Assembly: GCA_947629905.1 (NCBI GenBank)
Contig: CANRFM010000005.1
Location: 1 to 64,000, forward strand
Origin: an uncultured Clostridia bacterium
Lineage (GTDB): Bacteria > Bacillota > Clostridia > Oscillospirales > Ruminococcaceae
DNA length: 64,000 nucleotides
Reading direction: 5' to 3'
The notes under the pieces are model-generated. The model was not told the DNA's origin, searched no databases, and was given only the letters and a program-made list of their open reading frames with translations. Below, one piece after another: positions 17,224 to 26,440 of the stretch. The number at the start of each line of letters is the position of its first letter. The first letter of the stretch is position 1. A program made the translations under genes and the position numbers.

Positions 17224-18042
17224 ATGAAATATCAACACTGGCTGCTGCTCCTTTGTGCAGCACTTTGTATGACAGGCTGCAATCATGCCGAACCCGACAC
17301 TTCTTCCGAAACGGCAGAAGCCACTGAGGGCGTGGAGATCACAGCCCCGGCGGAGACCGAAACGCTCCCCCTTCCCACCAATGCCCCCCTTGCCGAGGCA
17401 GACCCGAATGCCGTGACCTTTGACGAAGTCGGTGCGGACATCGCTGTACTCATCGCCGATGATTCCACAGCCGTGACCGGAACGCTTTCCGTCGAAGCCG
17501 TTGAGGGGAACAATATGCTCAAGCTCACGGACACTTCCACCACGGCAGACAATCTCGAAACCGCCGTGCAGAAAGTACGCATCAACGTCAGTCCCCTCCT
17601 TGCCCCGGAACAGCTGTCACTCGTTGACCGTATTGAATTTGACCTCTACGCCGAGGCAAAGGACACACTGCTTGTCACAGAGGACGGCGAAAGCCGGCAG
17701 GCACCCGGCTGGATCGGCGGCGGCGGCGGTACGGAGATGGCAGACAAGGAATGGTATACCTTTGCAGACTTTTCTGGTTCGGGGCTGAGTGAATATGTTC
17801 TCCCCCGCTGTGATGCGTGCCATGTGACGTTCAAATTCCTGCTTGCCGCATCCGGGAAAAAATGGGATGAAACCATGACAGAACCGAATTTCCAGATCAT
17901 GCGCTGGGGCATGCAGAATGTTTCTGACCTGTATATCGACAATATCACATTCTATGATGCGGACGGGAACTCCATCCCGCTGACCTTGGGCGGTGCAGAA
18001 GAAGCGGAGACTGATCCCGCTGCGGAGGCAGAAGCGACCTGA
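17224..18042 (+). CDS. Orphan lipoprotein with a possible carbohydrate-binding-like domain
   Basis: 272 residues. The signal peptide ends in MTGC (lipidated Cys19), followed by a Thr/Glu/Pro linker to about residue 60. The rest is predicted beta-rich, with a Gly-run GWIGGGGG and a closing stretch QNVSDLYIDNITFYDADG. That ending resembles the end of the two modules in the GH5 lipoprotein upstream (EVSDITLNSITVKYS), suggesting a jelly-roll binding domain. No catalytic motif is visible. It has a strong promoter of its own and a GAGAGG ribosome site. It could be a non-catalytic glycan-binding surface protein, but this is inference. Confidence 0.6.
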   Translation: MKYQHWLLLLCAALCMTGCNHAEPDTSSETAEATEGVEITAPAETETLPLPTNAPLAEADPNAVTFDEVGADIAVLIADDSTAVTGTLSVEAVEGNNMLKLTDTSTTADNLETAVQKVRINVSPLLAPEQLSLVDRIEFDLYAEAKDTLLVTEDGESRQAPGWIGGGGGTEMADKEWYTFADFSGSGLSEYVLPRCDACHVTFKFLLAASGKKWDETMTEPNFQIMRWGMQNVSDLYIDNITFYDADGNSIPLTLGGAEEAETDPAAEAEAT

Positions 18043-18141
18043 CCCTGCCGGACAGAAAGGGACAGTTTGTACAAAATGTATAGGTTTTCGGCTGGAGATA
18101 TGCAGGATACATGCAATACGCTGATATGCTACCGGTGTTTC

Positions 18142-18170
18142 TTGACAAAGTCTGTCGTCTGTGCTATACT
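18142..18170 (+). promoter_or_regulatory. Promoter of the second orphan lipoprotein
   Basis: TTGACA (18142-18147), a 17-bp spacer and TATACT (18165-18170), with TGTGC before the -10. A near-consensus strong promoter. Confidence 0.9.
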
Positions 18171-18226
18171 AATAACGTAAGTTTTATTTACCGGAAAACA
18201 CCGGATACATGAAGGAGAACATACCT

Positions 18227-18904
18227 ATGAAGATGAGAATTGCTGCCTGTGGTGCTGCCGCTGTAACGCTGCTGTCCCTGACAGGCTGCGGAAATGCCGC
18301 AAAGACCTATACTGACTATGTGCAGTCAGTACTGGACTGTACCTATAAGAATATCACCGACAAATACATGGAGCTGACTGAGTCCACCACCGAAGAAGCT
18401 GCGGACGTTTATCAGGGCGAAGTCGATTATATGGTACAGCTCATTTACTACTATTATGATGTGTATGAGGACTATGTGGACGACAGCACAAAGACCGGCT
18501 ACGAGGCACTTGCCAAGGATATTCTGGCAAAGGTGAATTACACTGTAGAACCGGCTGTACGTTCTGGATCGTCCTACCATGTGACCGTGACTTCTCAGCC
18601 GATCGACTTCTGGGATATTACCTATGATGCCGTGAATGAACTTTATGATGACAAGTATGCTGATCGGTTTTTAGACGAGTCGTTGAGCGATGAGGACTAT
18701 GAAGCAGCGGAAGGCGAATGGGCAAGCGATGTGCTGACGACGCTTTCCGGTTACACCTCACAGATCGGCTACAAGGACACACAGAGTACGATCGTGGAGA
18801 TCACGACAGCCGATGACGGCACATATGGCATTGACGAGAAAATGTGGCTGGACATTGATGATCTGCTGCTGGATGTTGACGGAAATATCAGCAGTGAAGA
18901 ATAA
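18227..18904 (+). CDS. Small acidic lipoprotein, unknown function
   Basis: 225 residues. MKMRIAACGAAAVTLLSLTGC is a lipoprotein signal with Cys21 as the lipidation site. The mature part is very acidic and Tyr/Asp-rich (VQLIYYYYDVYEDYVDD) and mostly helical. I recognise no domain. I chose the ATG at 18227 because AAGGAG lies at ideal spacing; an in-frame ATG at 18209 would swallow that site and spoil the signal peptide. It is transcribed from a near-consensus promoter and ends at a strong terminator, so it is probably abundant and monocistronic. Confidence 0.7.
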   Translation: MKMRIAACGAAAVTLLSLTGCGNAAKTYTDYVQSVLDCTYKNITDKYMELTESTTEEAADVYQGEVDYMVQLIYYYYDVYEDYVDDSTKTGYEALAKDILAKVNYTVEPAVRSGSSYHVTVTSQPIDFWDITYDAVNELYDDKYADRFLDESLSDEDYEAAEGEWASDVLTTLSGYTSQIGYKDTQSTIVEITTADDGTYGIDEKMWLDIDDLLLDVDGNISSEE

Positions 18905-18943
18905 AAGCAACCCCGCACGATCTTTGTGCAGTGTTGCTTCACA

Positions 18944-18976
18944 AATACCTCTCCTTTCCGGAGAGGTATTTTTTTC
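18944..18976 (+). terminator. Terminator of the acidic lipoprotein gene
   Basis: AATACCTCTCC-TTTCC-GGAGAGGTATT is an 11-bp perfect stem followed by TTTTT. A weaker imperfect hairpin (AGCAAC...GTTGCT) precedes it at about 18906-18938. Confidence 0.92.
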
Positions 18977-19119
18977 AAAAAAAACGGACCCTTCCGGATC
19001 CGCTAAAAATAAAGGATGTATATCTTATGACAAATATAGTATAGCACAAATGCTCAACATTGTCAACAGTTTCCGTAAAATTTGTGCAACCTGTCAAAAA
19101 ATATTGTTAAAATTCACAA

Positions 19120-19983
19120 TTACTTGTCCTCCAGCTTGCGCAGTTCCTTTTCCTCTTTGGAAAATCTCGCCCTTGCCTCCCGGAGCACTTCCACCTCGGA
19201 ACGGTCGATCACATAGGGTATGGCATCCTCTCCATCCGGGCGGATACGGAGCTTCCCGGTGATCAGGTTAGCATCCTCGACACGCCCCTTGCCCTGCGGT
19301 GTCTTGACAATTGAACCAATACGGGGCGTGCATTTTTGCAGCTCCTCGTACATTGCCTGCTCGTGCTTGAGGCAGCACATCAGCCTGCCGCACGTGCCGG
19401 AAATTTTGGTGGGGTTGAGGGACAGCCCCTGCTCCTTTGCCATTTTAATAGAAACCGGCTGAAAATCGCTCAGATAGCCCCGGCAGCAGAATTCCCTGCC
19501 GCACACGCCCAATCCCCCGAACATTTTCGCTTCATCCCGCACCCCGATCTGCCGCAGTTCAATGCGCATCCGGAACACGGAAGCCAGATCCTTGACCAGC
19601 TCCCGGAAATCCACCCGCTGATCTGCCGTAAAATAAAACAGCAGCTTACTGTTGTCAAACGTACAGCTCACATCGACCAGTTTCATTTTCAAGCCACGCT
19701 GTGCAATTTTCTGTTCACAGACGGAAAAGGCACGCTTTTCTTTTTGGGCGTTCTGCTCCACCTGCCTGTGATCCTCCGGTGTCATGATGCGGACGACGTT
19801 TTTCAGGGGTGCAACGACCGACTCACTCGCAATCCGGCGGTTTGGGATGGACACCGTACCGCATTCCAGCCCCCGTGCCGTCTCCACGACCACCTTTGTC
19901 CCCATGGGCAATTGCAGCCCGTTGGGTGAAAAATAGTACACCTTCCCGGTATTCTGAAAGCGTACACCAACAATTTCTGTCAT
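19120..19983 (-). CDS. ricT: RicT/YaaT, PSP1-domain regulator of RNase Y
   Basis: 287 residues. The PSP1 C-terminal domain carries the Cys-rich motifs CGREFCCRGYL and SGTCGRLMCCLKHE, which ligate Fe-S clusters in the B. subtilis RicAFT (Y) complex that redirects RNase Y for mRNA maturation. I chose the ATG of MTEIVGVRFQ because AGGAGG sits seven bases upstream; an earlier ATG at 20007 has no such site. It is the third gene of darA-holB-ricT, the same neighbourhood as B. subtilis yaaQ-yaaR-holB-yaaT. RicA and RicF are not in the window. Confidence 0.92.
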   Translation of the reverse strand: MTEIVGVRFQNTGKVYYFSPNGLQLPMGTKVVVETARGLECGTVSIPNRRIASESVVAPLKNVVRIMTPEDHRQVEQNAQKEKRAFSVCEQKIAQRGLKMKLVDVSCTFDNSKLLFYFTADQRVDFRELVKDLASVFRMRIELRQIGVRDEAKMFGGLGVCGREFCCRGYLSDFQPVSIKMAKEQGLSLNPTKISGTCGRLMCCLKHEQAMYEELQKCTPRIGSIVKTPQGKGRVEDANLITGKLRIRPDGEDAIPYVIDRSEVEVLREARARFSKEEKELRKLEDK

Positions 19984-20043
19984 AGGACCTCCTTTGCTTT
20001 TCCCCACAATACGGGAGAAACGCTATATGCTAAACCACATTCT

Positions 20044-21009
20044 TCAAACCGACAGCGCTCCGCCCAAGGCAGCAAGGGTGAGCTTCACGCTGACACTTGC
20101 CTGTAAGGCATCCGCAGCTTCCTGTACCGCCGTGTGCAGCTTCCGGAACCGTGACAGGGAGAGCTGCCCGGAAAGCAGCTGTGCGCTCTTCGGGTCGCAG
20201 CCCATACGAGGGAGATCCGGACGATACTGCATCACCAATGCATCCCGGAGCTGCCTGTCGAGCAGCCGGAGCAGCACCGCCGCAGTCTGCCTGTCCTTTT
20301 CAAAGCCTGCTAAAATACGCAGCACCTCATAGCTGCTGCGCTTGGCGACTGCCTCTGTAAGGGCAGCTGCCTGCCGAGTCAGTTCCTGCTTGTCCGTATC
20401 CTCCAGCCATTCCACGGCATTGCCGATATTCCCCCCGCAAGCCTGCACCGCACGTTCTGCATCGGCAGGCGTGCAATCATGTGCTTCTGTCAGTGCCATG
20501 CGGCATTCCTCTGGCGAACATGGGCGCACCGCAAGCGGCACGACCCTCGAAAGCATCGTCGGCAGCAAAGCATTCCTGTGTTCGGCAGTAAACAGCAGCA
20601 GCACGTGCGCCGGCGGTTCTTCCGTCAGTTTGAGCAGTGTATTCTGCGCCCGTTGATCCATGCCGTCACAGTCCGCAAAAATATAGACCTTCCGCTCCCC
20701 GTCATTCGGGGCAACGATGGCATCCTTGCAGATCGTGCGCACCGTCTCTACGGAAAAGCCATTTTTCTTGCCGCTGTGTTCTGCCCAGATCACATCCGGG
20801 TGAATGTCCTGCATCACCTTGCGGCAGCTTTTGCAAGTGCCGCAGGGGGCATTGCCGCTTTTACAAAGGGCAGCCATGGCAAAATACCGTGCGATCGTCC
20901 GCCGTCCCATGCCCTTTTCCCCGAAGATCAGGGCAGCATGCGGGATCCTGTCCTGCGCTGCCATGGTACGGATGAGGGAGAGGATGGCATCATTTCCGTA
21001 GATCTTCAT
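20044..21009 (-). CDS. holB: DNA polymerase III delta' subunit
   Basis: 321 residues of the clamp-loader AAA+ family. The P-loop GEKGMGRRT has Arg in place of the usual Lys, as expected for a delta' that does not hydrolyse ATP. The four-Cys zinc finger is in CKSGNAPCGTCKSC, followed by the Walker-B-like VYIFADCDGMDQRAQNTLLK and a degenerate sensor-1 region. It loads the beta clamp together with tau/gamma and delta. Its ATG overlaps the darA stop by four bases (ATGA), so expression is coupled to darA. Confidence 0.95.
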   Translation of the reverse strand: MKIYGNDAILSLIRTMAAQDRIPHAALIFGEKGMGRRTIARYFAMAALCKSGNAPCGTCKSCRKVMQDIHPDVIWAEHSGKKNGFSVETVRTICKDAIVAPNDGERKVYIFADCDGMDQRAQNTLLKLTEEPPAHVLLLFTAEHRNALLPTMLSRVVPLAVRPCSPEECRMALTEAHDCTPADAERAVQACGGNIGNAVEWLEDTDKQELTRQAAALTEAVAKRSSYEVLRILAGFEKDRQTAAVLLRLLDRQLRDALVMQYRPDLPRMGCDPKSAQLLSGQLSLSRFRKLHTAVQEAADALQASVSVKLTLAALGGALSV

Positions 21010-21323
21010 ACTTTCTCAAAATGCTCCACATCGGTCACAAAGATCGTAGCACCGCCGGTCTCCACCTCGACCGGGAACTCAGCCCCGGCAGCAAAGGACA
21101 CGCCGGAAGGCACAGTACGCTTGCGCCTGTGCGATTTTTCACGGATCACGTCGATCACAGCATTCACCCGTTCATCCTCCACGCACATGAGAAATGTGGT
21201 ATTCCCGGCGCTCAGGAAACTGCCGGTAGAGGCAAGCTTCGTGGCAAAAAAGCCATTTTTCGCAAGGGCTTTTGTCACAGCCTGACTGTCATCCCCGCCC
21301 ACGATGGCAAACACAAGTTTCAT
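21006..21323 (-). CDS. darA: Cyclic-di-AMP-binding PII-like protein DarA
   Basis: 105 residues starting MKLVFAIVGGDDSQAVTKAL, then FFATKLASTGSFLSAGNTTF. These are the YaaQ/DarA hallmarks: a PII-like ferredoxin fold whose G-F-x-x-T-K-L-A-S-T-G-S/G loop binds c-di-AMP. The length matches the family (about 109). I reject an upstream in-frame ATG because AAAGGAG lies at correct spacing before 21323. It is first in the darA-holB-ricT operon. The signalling target of DarA is unknown even in B. subtilis. Confidence 0.95.
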   Translation of the reverse strand: MKLVFAIVGGDDSQAVTKALAKNGFFATKLASTGSFLSAGNTTFLMCVEDERVNAVIDVIREKSHRRKRTVPSGVSFAAGAEFPVEVETGGATIFVTDVEHFEKV

Positions 21324-21355
21324 AGCGTTCTGCTCCTTTCGTTCGCCTATGTTTC

Positions 21356-21385
21356 TATTATAGCACATTCTCTGTGAAATTGCAA
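21356..21385 (-). promoter_or_regulatory. Promoter of darA-holB-ricT
   Basis: Minus strand: TTGCAA, a 17-bp spacer and TATAAT within the shared core TGTGCTATAATA. It lies 34 bp upstream of the darA ATG. Confidence 0.88.
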
Positions 21386-21425
21386 TTGTTTTTGTAATTT
21401 TTATCCGGAATACCCCCATAAAACA

Positions 21426-21454
21426 CAAACCCCCGGCACAAAGCCGGGGGTTTT
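21426..21454 (-). terminator. Terminator of the S10-spc-alpha operon
   Basis: AACCCCCGGC...GCCGGGGGTT is a 10-bp GC-rich stem with a 5-nt loop, just past the rplQ stop; on the minus strand TTTGTGTTTT follows. Confidence 0.9.
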
Positions 21455-21463
21455 CGTCAAATC

Positions 21464-21808
21464 TTAGTCAACCAGCTTGATGATCGCCATTTCAGCGGCA
21501 TCACCACGGCGGGGACCGGTCTTGATGATCTGTGTGTAACCGCCCTTACGGTCGGCATACTTCGGCGCAATTTCGTCAAACAGTTTCTTAGCTACGCCTT
21601 CTTTTGTGATATAGGAGAATACCTGACGCTTGCTGTGCAGGTCGGTATTCTTGCCCAGCGTGATCATTTTTTCAGCTACGCTGCGAACCTCCTTGGCTCT
21701 GGTGACAGTCGTCTCGATCTGCCCGTTTTCCAGCAGATACGTTACCATTGCCCGGAGCATAGCGGTTCTGTGGGCAGAGGTCCTGCCCAGCTTTCTTGTA
21801 CCCGGCAT
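21464..21808 (-). CDS. rplQ: 50S ribosomal protein L17
   Basis: 114 residues beginning [20 protein letters not shown], the conserved L17 N-terminus, and containing [21 protein letters not shown] and [15 protein letters not shown]. Last gene of the ribosomal operon, with a strong terminator right after it. The ribosome site is AAAAGGAG. Confidence 0.98.
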   Translation of the reverse strand: MPGTRKLGRTSAHRTAMLRAMVTYLLENGQIETTVTRAKEVRSVAEKMITLGKNTDLHSKRQVFSYITKEGVAKKLFDEIAPKYADRKGGYTQIIKTGPRRGDAAEMAIIKLVD

Positions 21809-21885
21809 TGTATTTCACTCCTTTTCTTCAGACCACAGCGGACTGCCATGTGCGTTCCGCCGGGGGTAGGGTCGGGTGCAGTCCC

Positions 21886-22842
21886 TCAGTCCTCCTCCGA
21901 GGAGAGGTCAAACCCCAGTGACTGGAGCTTCTCCTTGACCTCATCAAAGGACTTCTTGCCGAGGTTACGCACCTTCATCATTTCTTCCTCGGACTTGTTG
22001 ATCAAATCATCCACGGTATTGATACCGGCACGCTTCAGGCAATTGAACGAACGTACCGATAAGTCAAGTTCCTCAATGGTCATCTCAAGGATCTTCTCCT
22101 TGCCCTTATCATCCTTTTCTACCAGAACTTCGGGAATGCACGCTTCGTCAGAGAGATCGACGAACAGTTTCAGGTGCTCGTTGAGGAGATTGGCTGCCTG
22201 CGACAGAGCCTCCTTTGCGGAAATGGTTCCGTCTGTCCATACTTCCATGGTAAGCTTGTCATAGTCGGTGACCTGTCCGAGACGTGTGTTCTCTACGGTA
22301 TAGTTCACCTTCAAAACAGGAGTATAAATGCTGTCCACGGCAATCACATCGATCGGCATATCGCTGAACTGCTGCTTGTTGCGCTCGGCAGATACATAGC
22401 CTCTGCCCCGGTCAATGGTGATTTCCATGTGAAGCTTGGCGTCCTTGCCCAGAGTTGCAATGTGCATCCCCGGATTCAGAATAGTAACTTCAGAGTCTGC
22501 CTCAATATCACCGGCAGTCACCTCGCATTCGCCCTCGGCATCGATCAGAAGTGTTTTCGGACCGTCACCATAGAGCTTTGCGGTCAGTCCTTTCAGACTC
22601 AGAATGATCTCTGTCACATCTTCCTTTACGCCCGGTATCGTGGACAGCTCATGGTGTATCCCGTCGATCTTGACGAAATTGACTGCCACACCCGGAATGG
22701 AGGAGAGAAGTACCCGTCTGAGACTATTGCCGATGGTTGTGCCGTAACCCCGTTCCAGAGGAGTGAGGATAAACTTGCCATACTTGCCGTCAGGTCTCAG
22801 ATCTTCGGGAACAATTTCCGGCTTCTCAATTTTCTCAAGCAT
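21886..22842 (-). CDS. rpoA: RNA polymerase alpha subunit
   Basis: 318 residues. The N-terminal dimerisation domain has [20 protein letters not shown] and the beta/beta'-contact region. After an acidic linker the C-terminal domain has [18 protein letters not shown] and [16 protein letters not shown], the helix-hairpin-helix that binds UP elements and activators. Standard length for Firmicutes. Located between rpsD and rplQ as in other clostridia. Confidence 0.98.
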   Translation of the reverse strand: MLEKIEKPEIVPEDLRPDGKYGKFILTPLERGYGTTIGNSLRRVLLSSIPGVAVNFVKIDGIHHELSTIPGVKEDVTEIILSLKGLTAKLYGDGPKTLLIDAEGECEVTAGDIEADSEVTILNPGMHIATLGKDAKLHMEITIDRGRGYVSAERNKQQFSDMPIDVIAVDSIYTPVLKVNYTVENTRLGQVTDYDKLTMEVWTDGTISAKEALSQAANLLNEHLKLFVDLSDEACIPEVLVEKDDKGKEKILEMTIEELDLSVRSFNCLKRAGINTVDDLINKSEEEMMKVRNLGKKSFDEVKEKLQSLGFDLSSEED

Positions 22843-22903
22843 ATAAACCCTCCTATTTCGTAATTACTAATGTTCGTGTGTGCGTACAGTGAGCAATTAC
22901 GCC

Positions 22904-23590
22904 TTACTTGGAGTACAGCTCGACGATCAGATGTGTTTCTGCTTCGTAATCAATATCGGTCGGGTTCGGCAGACGTGTTACCTTTGCAGAGAAAGTCTCC
23001 TTGTTTGCCTCCAGCCACAGCGGAACGACTCTGCCGTTGGTCTGTTCTGCCATGCCCTTGAACTTCTCGCTTGCACGGCTCTTCTCGCTGACAGCGATGA
23101 CATCCCCCACGTGTACACGGTAGGAAGGAATATCCACTCTCTTGCCATTCACAGTAAAATGTCCATGACCTACCAGCTGTCTTGCCTCACGTCTTGTCAG
23201 CGCCATACCCATGCGGTAAGCGACATTGTCCAGTCTGGATTCCAGCAAAGTGATGAGGTTGTCACCGGCTTTGCCCTCCATCTTTTCAGCCAGCTCAAAA
23301 TAGTGGCGGAACGGCTTCTCCATCATGCCATAGATGAACTTGAGCTTCTGCTTTTCCTTGAGCTGTGTCCCGTATTCAGATACCTTCTTGCGTCTGCCGT
23401 CAGTCGGATCTCTGAATTCCACTTTGTCCGTGATGCCTTCCTTGCGGGAGTCGAACTTCTTGCCCTTCTCACGGTCTTCCTTCATCTTTTCCTTGAAATT
23501 GTCCGGAACTCTGGGGTTGACACCCATTACGGCAGGGCTGATGCCCAATGCACGGCACTTCTTCAGGATCGGTTCTCTATTTACTGCCAT
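22904..23590 (-). CDS. rpsD: 30S ribosomal protein S4 with an expanded N-terminal region
   Basis: 228 residues starting MAVNREPILKKCRALGISP. The body (VSEYGTQLKEKQKLKFIYG; LLESRLDNVAYRMGMALTRR; the S4 RNA-binding VGHGHFTVNGKRVDIPSYRV) is orthodox. Residues about 25-70 form a charged insertion, rich in Lys, Asp and Arg, absent from the 200-residue B. subtilis protein and longer than in related clostridia. There is no Cys zinc motif at the N-terminus. I start at 23590 because GGAGG is nine bases away; an ATG six bases upstream is too close to it. Confidence 0.95.
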   Translation of the reverse strand: MAVNREPILKKCRALGISPAVMGVNPRVPDNFKEKMKEDREKGKKFDSRKEGITDKVEFRDPTDGRRKKVSEYGTQLKEKQKLKFIYGMMEKPFRHYFELAEKMEGKAGDNLITLLESRLDNVAYRMGMALTRREARQLVGHGHFTVNGKRVDIPSYRVHVGDVIAVSEKSRASEKFKGMAEQTNGRVVPLWLEANKETFSAKVTRLPNPTDIDYEAETHLIVELYSK

Positions 23591-23607
23591 TCTCATGTAC
23601 CTCCAAA

Positions 23608-24012
23608 TCAGACACGACGTCTCTTAGGCGGACGGCAACCATTGTGCGGGATCGGTGTAACATCCTTGATCATGCTGACTGTCAGACCTACACTCTGCAA
23701 TGCACGGATGGCAGCTTCTCTGCCGCTTCCGGGACCCTTGACATACACTTCTACCGTTTTCAGACCATGTTCCATAGCAGCCTTGGCAGCTGTCTCGGCA
23801 GCCGTCTGTGCTGCAAACGGTGTAGATTTTCTCGAACCACGGAATCCCAGCTCGCCGGCACTTGCCCACGAAATGACGTTGCCCTGGGTATCGGTAATGG
23901 TCACGATGGTGTTATTGAATGTGGACTGAATGCGCACTGCACCGCTCTCGATATTCTTGCGCTCTCTGCGGCGGCGTACAGCCGTTACTTTCTTACCCTT
24001 CTGCTGTGCCAA
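23608..24012 (-). CDS. rpsK: 30S ribosomal protein S11 (TTG start)
   Basis: 134 residues: [40 protein letters not shown], and the Arg-rich tail [18 protein letters not shown]. Forms the mRNA exit-site platform with S6/S18 and S7. The start is TTG, not ATG: GGAGGGCG lies ten bases upstream and the encoded MAQQKGKK is the expected N-terminus. Confidence 0.97.
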   Translation of the reverse strand: MAQQKGKKVTAVRRRRERKNIESGAVRIQSTFNNTIVTITDTQGNVISWASAGELGFRGSRKSTPFAAQTAAETAAKAAMEHGLKTVEVYVKGPGSGREAAIRALQSVGLTVSMIKDVTPIPHNGCRPPKRRRV

Positions 24013-24027
24013 AAAAATTCGCCCTCC

Positions 24028-24396
24028 TTACTTCTTCTTGTTAGCGATCGTCTTAGCCGGACCCTTGCGTGTCCTTGCATTGGTCTTGGTACGCTGACCT
24101 CTTACGGGCAGCCCCTTTCTGTGGCGCACGCCCCTGTAGCAGCCGATCTCGACCAGACGCTTGATATTCAGGGATACCTCACGGCGGAGGTCGCCCTCTA
24201 CAGTCACGTTGGCATCGATATAATCACGCAGCTTGGCAACATCCTGCTCCGTCAGATCCTTGACTCTCGTATCGGGGTTGACACCGGTAGCAGCGAGGAT
24301 CTTGTTGGCAGTAGGTCTGCCGATGCCGTAGATATAAGTCAGACCGATCTCGACTCTCTTTTCCTTGGGCAGGTCAATACCTGAAATTCTTGCCAT
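24028..24396 (-). CDS. rpsM: 30S ribosomal protein S13
   Basis: 122 residues: [36 protein letters not shown] (helix-hairpin-helix region) and [20 protein letters not shown]. The basic tail reaches toward the P-site tRNA. Standard length and place after rpmJ; GGAGG lies 11 bases upstream of the ATG. Confidence 0.98.
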   Translation of the reverse strand: MARISGIDLPKEKRVEIGLTYIYGIGRPTANKILAATGVNPDTRVKDLTEQDVAKLRDYIDANVTVEGDLRREVSLNIKRLVEIGCYRGVRHRKGLPVRGQRTKTNARTRKGPAKTIANKKK

Positions 24397-24420
24397 TGAT
24401 GTTTCACACCTCCATTGGGT

Positions 24421-24779
<359 letters not shown>

Positions 24780-24780
24780 A

Positions 24781-25026
24781 TCAATTACCTCCTTGCAGCG
24801 TATCCCGCAGCTTCCGGTGCAGCGCCCGATCGGTCATGCCGTCCAGTTCCCAGATATGCTGTGTCGGACGGATATGCCGGATATTCTTGCGCTTTGGTTT
24901 CTCCAGCGTTCTATGTTTCCCGTCAGCCAGCCAGACGAAACCGTCCTCCAGCCGTGTGACAACGTAGAAGCCGTTCTGTTCCTTTCCGGCGGTCGCACAA
25001 ACCACCATACCCACCTGCACCTGCAT
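24781..25026 (-). CDS. KOW-domain RNA-binding protein (L14e-like)
   Basis: 81 residues: a short KOW/SH3-like barrel ([20 protein letters not shown], then [20 protein letters not shown]) and a helical tail. Clostridia commonly carry this small archaeal-L14e-like protein between map and infA; its role is unproven, but the fold and operon imply ribosome or rRNA binding. Its ATG overlaps the map stop by one base (TGATG) and its stop is one base before infA, so translation is coupled on both sides. Confidence 0.85.
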   Translation of the reverse strand: MQVQVGMVVCATAGKEQNGFYVVTRLEDGFVWLADGKHRTLEKPKRKNIRHIRPTQHIWELDGMTDRALHRKLRDTLQGGN

Positions 25027-25790
25027 CAGTCCGGATTTGTCAGGATGAACGGACCGTCCGGTGTAATGGCGATGGCGTGTTCAAAGTGCGCCGACAGGGA
25101 GCCGTTCTTGGTGCGGACTGTCCAGCCGTCACGGCAGGTACGGACCGCATCCCCTTTCTGATTGATCATCGGTTCGATGCAGATACACATACCCGGCTGT
25201 AACTTCAGGTGCATATCCCGTGCGCCCTGCTGTACATAATTCGGGACCTCCGGGGATTCGTGCAGATTCCTGCCGATGCCGTGACCGCAATACTCCCGGA
25301 CGATGCCGTAACCTCTGGAAGCGCAGTAGCGTTCGACCGCCCCGCACACCTCCTGAAGCCGTACACCGGCGACTGCCTTGGCAATGCCCTCGTAGAGTGC
25401 AGCCTGTGTCACATCCAGAAGCGCCTGTGCCTCCCCGGAGATCCTGCCCACCGGAAAGGTAGCGCAGGTATCGCCGTGAAAGCCGTTCAGCTTCGCACCG
25501 ACATCAATGCTGACGATATCACCCGGCTTCAGCCTGCGGTGACGGCTGGGGATGCCATGGATGACCTCCTCGTTGACGGACACACAGGCGCTCCCCGGAA
25601 ACCCTCCGTAATGGAGGAAAGACGGGTAAGCCCCCTGCCCGACGATGTAGTCGTGCACAATTTTGTCCACGTCCATCGTCGTCATGCCCGGTTCGAGGGA
25701 CTGTCCCGCAAGCTGCAAAGCCCTTGCGGCAACCCGCCCCGCCTCACGCATTTTCAGCAGATCTGTCTTAGATTTAATCGTAATACTCAT
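25026..25790 (-). CDS. map: Methionine aminopeptidase, type I
   Basis: 254 residues of the M24 pita-bread fold. The metal ligands are visible in [22 protein letters not shown] (two Asp), [16 protein letters not shown] (His) and [12 protein letters not shown] and the C-terminal [12 protein letters not shown] (Glu). It removes the initiator Met from nascent proteins. The start overlaps the adk stop by four bases (ATGA). No N-terminal SEC-C extension is present. Confidence 0.97.
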   Translation of the reverse strand: MSITIKSKTDLLKMREAGRVAARALQLAGQSLEPGMTTMDVDKIVHDYIVGQGAYPSFLHYGGFPGSACVSVNEEVIHGIPSRHRRLKPGDIVSIDVGAKLNGFHGDTCATFPVGRISGEAQALLDVTQAALYEGIAKAVAGVRLQEVCGAVERYCASRGYGIVREYCGHGIGRNLHESPEVPNYVQQGARDMHLKLQPGMCICIEPMINQKGDAVRTCRDGWTVRTKNGSLSAHFEHAIAITPDGPFILTNPD

Positions 25791-26428
25791 TCGGTAGCTG
25801 CCCCCACTGCCTTGAGTGTGAGCTTCACCGTATCAGCAACCTCTTCCTGTCCGACAACAGTATCGAGCTTGCCCTGCTTTTCGTAGTAGTCCTTGAGCGG
25901 TGCTGTCTGCTTGTGATAAACAGCGAGACGCTCCAGTACGGTTTCAGGCTGGTCATCCTTGCGGATCACCGTCTTGCCGCCGCACTTGTCGCACACACCC
26001 TCGACCTTGGAAGGCTTGTACTGAACGTGGTAGGAAGCGCCGCAGCCCTCACATACCCGTCTGCCGGATACCCGGTTCTTGATGGTCTCATCATCCACAT
26101 AGATCTCCAGCACCTTGTCGATCCGCACGCCCATGGCATCGAGTGCCTCTGCCTGCGGTACGGTTCTCGGAAAACCATCCAGAATAAAGCCATTCTTGCA
26201 GTCGTCTGCCGCAATGCGGTCTTTCAGGATACCGATCACGATGTCATCGGAGACCAGCGCACCGCTTTCCATAGCAGCCTTTGCTTTCAGTCCGTACTCC
26301 GTGCCGTTCTTGACAGCCTCACGCAGCATGTTGCCGGTGGAGATCTGCGGAATGTGCAGCGCCTCGGAGATGACCTCCGCCTGTGTGCCCTTGCCTGCGC
26401 CGGGCGCACCGAGTAAAATCAGGTTCAT
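25787..26428 (-). CDS. adk: Adenylate kinase (zinc-lid form)
   Basis: 213 residues: P-loop [17 protein letters not shown]-binding region [11 protein letters not shown], and [14 protein letters not shown]. The lid carries four Cys, CEGC...CDKC, the structural zinc site of Gram-positive adenylate kinases. Interconverts ATP + AMP and 2 ADP. The gene follows secY by 12 bp and overlaps map by four, as in the standard spc operon extension. The ribosome site is AAGGAGGGG. Confidence 0.98.
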   Translation of the reverse strand: MNLILLGAPGAGKGTQAEVISEALHIPQISTGNMLREAVKNGTEYGLKAKAAMESGALVSDDIVIGILKDRIAADDCKNGFILDGFPRTVPQAEALDAMGVRIDKVLEIYVDDETIKNRVSGRRVCEGCGASYHVQYKPSKVEGVCDKCGGKTVIRKDDQPETVLERLAVYHKQTAPLKDYYEKQGKLDTVVGQEEVADTVKLTLKAVGAATE

Positions 26429-26440
26429 ACTTGCCCCTCC

